A DNA stretch of 64,000 nucleotides from JBDHXE01 sp035445085 (GTDB lineage: Bacteria; Bacteroidota; Ignavibacteria; Kapaibacteriales; UBA2268), in NCBI GenBank assembly GCA_035445085.1, contig DAOMQA010000001.1, forward strand, positions 298,876 to 362,875, written 5' to 3'. How positions within the stretch are numbered: position 1 is the stretch's first letter; every line of letters begins with the position of its first letter. The notes under the pieces are model-generated. The model had not been told where the DNA came from. It saw nothing but the letters and a program-made list of their open reading frames with translations, and did no database searches. Below are positions 63,509-64,000 of this stretch, piece by piece. The translations under genes were made by a program, and so were the position numbers.

Positions 63509-63979
63509 ATGAATACATCCAATTTAAGTATATGTTTATGGTTTGAAGACCAAGCTGAAGAAGCAGTAGACTTTTATACAAGCATCTTTCCAAACTCCTC
63601 AATTGGCAATATATTGCGGTATGGAAGCGAAGGTTTTGAATACCATCAAAAAACAGCAGGTAGTATTATGACAATAGAATTTGCACTCAACGGAATGAAT
63701 TTCTTAGCCTTAAATGGAGGTCCAATTTTTAAGTTTAGTGAAGCAACATCTGTTATCGTTAATTGTGATACACAAGAAGAAATTGACAATTATTGGAACA
63801 AGTTAACTGAAGGTGGGCAGGAAGGTCCTTGTGGCTGGCTAAAAGATAAGTTTGGCGTATCTTGGCAAGTAGCCCCAACTATTTTGGCACAGCTTCTAAA
63901 TAGCCAAGACAAAGAAAAAGCTCATAGGGTTTCTTTAGCAACCTTTCATACCAAGTTGCGTTCTATAATGCAATATTAA
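63509..63979 (+). CDS. VOC-superfamily PhnB-like protein
   Basis: 156 aa. The beta-alpha-beta-beta-beta fold of the '3-demethylubiquinone-9 methyltransferase' (PhnB-like) family is seen in ICLWFEDQAEEAVDFYTSIFPNS, TIEFALNGMNFLALNGGP, DTQEEIDNYWNKLTEGGQEG-PCGWLKDKFGVSWQVAP. The last motif is the family hallmark. Most members have no proven function and the methyltransferase name is historical. The AAGAG site before the ATG is modest. It may be co-transcribed with the hydrolase. Its stop lies 21 bases before the window's end. Confidence 0.9.
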   Translation: MNTSNLSICLWFEDQAEEAVDFYTSIFPNSSIGNILRYGSEGFEYHQKTAGSIMTIEFALNGMNFLALNGGPIFKFSEATSVIVNCDTQEEIDNYWNKLTEGGQEGPCGWLKDKFGVSWQVAPTILAQLLNSQDKEKAHRVSLATFHTKLRSIMQY

Positions 63980-64000
63980 GATGTGGAAAAAAAGTCATAG

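Noticed and set aside
1..64000. CRISPR arrays, insertion sequences, integrases and att sites
   Set aside because: No regularly spaced repeats, transposase motifs or direct-repeat boundaries were seen. The single tRNA (16149-16223) has no integrase or duplicated 3' end nearby.

Overview
The window is AT-rich bacterial chromosome with dense genes, no insertion sequences and no CRISPR array. Four secreted proteins end in type IX secretion (T9SS) sorting domains, yet flagellar genes are also present (motB, fliW, csrA, fliP, fliQ, fliR, flhB). Other typical traits are a fused alpha/beta E1 dehydrogenase, few strong Shine-Dalgarno sites, and an lptE/lnt diderm envelope. Together these point to a flagellated member of the FCB group, most like Ignavibacteria or Candidatus Kapabacteria. 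That placement is an inference from gene content.

Layout. 1-215: start of a recQ helicase leaving the window. 363-3812: a same-strand motility and regulation run (motB, fliW, csrA, a receiver-domain protein, an HD hydrolase). 3852-4585: a biotin carrier protein translationally coupled to a 71-aa unknown. 4689-10842: an NfeD membrane protease, a T9SS subtilase, an unknown membrane protein, a type II pantothenate kinase and an NlpC/P60 lipoprotein. 10835-13283: a small polysaccharide group. 13392-15980: hom and a Cys/Met PLP enzyme behind a SAM-I riboswitch. 16149-20242: tRNA-Pro, smpB and envelope genes (GT2, lptE, MBL hydrolase). 20392-29328: central metabolism (thiolase, holB, fused E1, biotin carboxylase, glyA, a DegT aminotransferase). 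29473-34418: an orphan HATPase protein, rplU-rpmA, acetoacetyl-CoA synthetase and a GNAT-like protein.

34501-55840 alternates three very large T9SS secreted proteins (two Asp-box beta-propeller proteins and an M6 metalloprotease) with a 1056-aa PEP/pyruvate-binding ATP-grasp protein fused to a nucleotidyltransferase, glutamate dehydrogenase, guaA, a feoA-feoB-dtxR iron operon and lnt. 56215-59151 is the flagellar export core fliP-fliQ-fliR-flhB, preceded by a sigma-54-like sequence. The end holds a VTT membrane protein, a VIT1/CCC1 transporter, NDH-2, a hotdog thioesterase, an alpha/beta hydrolase and a VOC/PhnB protein.

How the genes fit together: FliW and CsrA form the known flagellin-homeostasis switch beside the stator gene. 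The carrier protein (4067-4585) and biotin carboxylase (25213-26709) are probably parts of one acyl-CoA carboxylase whose carboxyltransferase lies elsewhere. The secreted proteases and propellers suggest use of extracellular polymers. Most features are recognised families. The least explained pieces are the ATP-grasp/nucleotidyltransferase fusion, the 71-aa and 32-aa small ORFs, the orphan HATPase protein and the receiver protein with an unknown tail.
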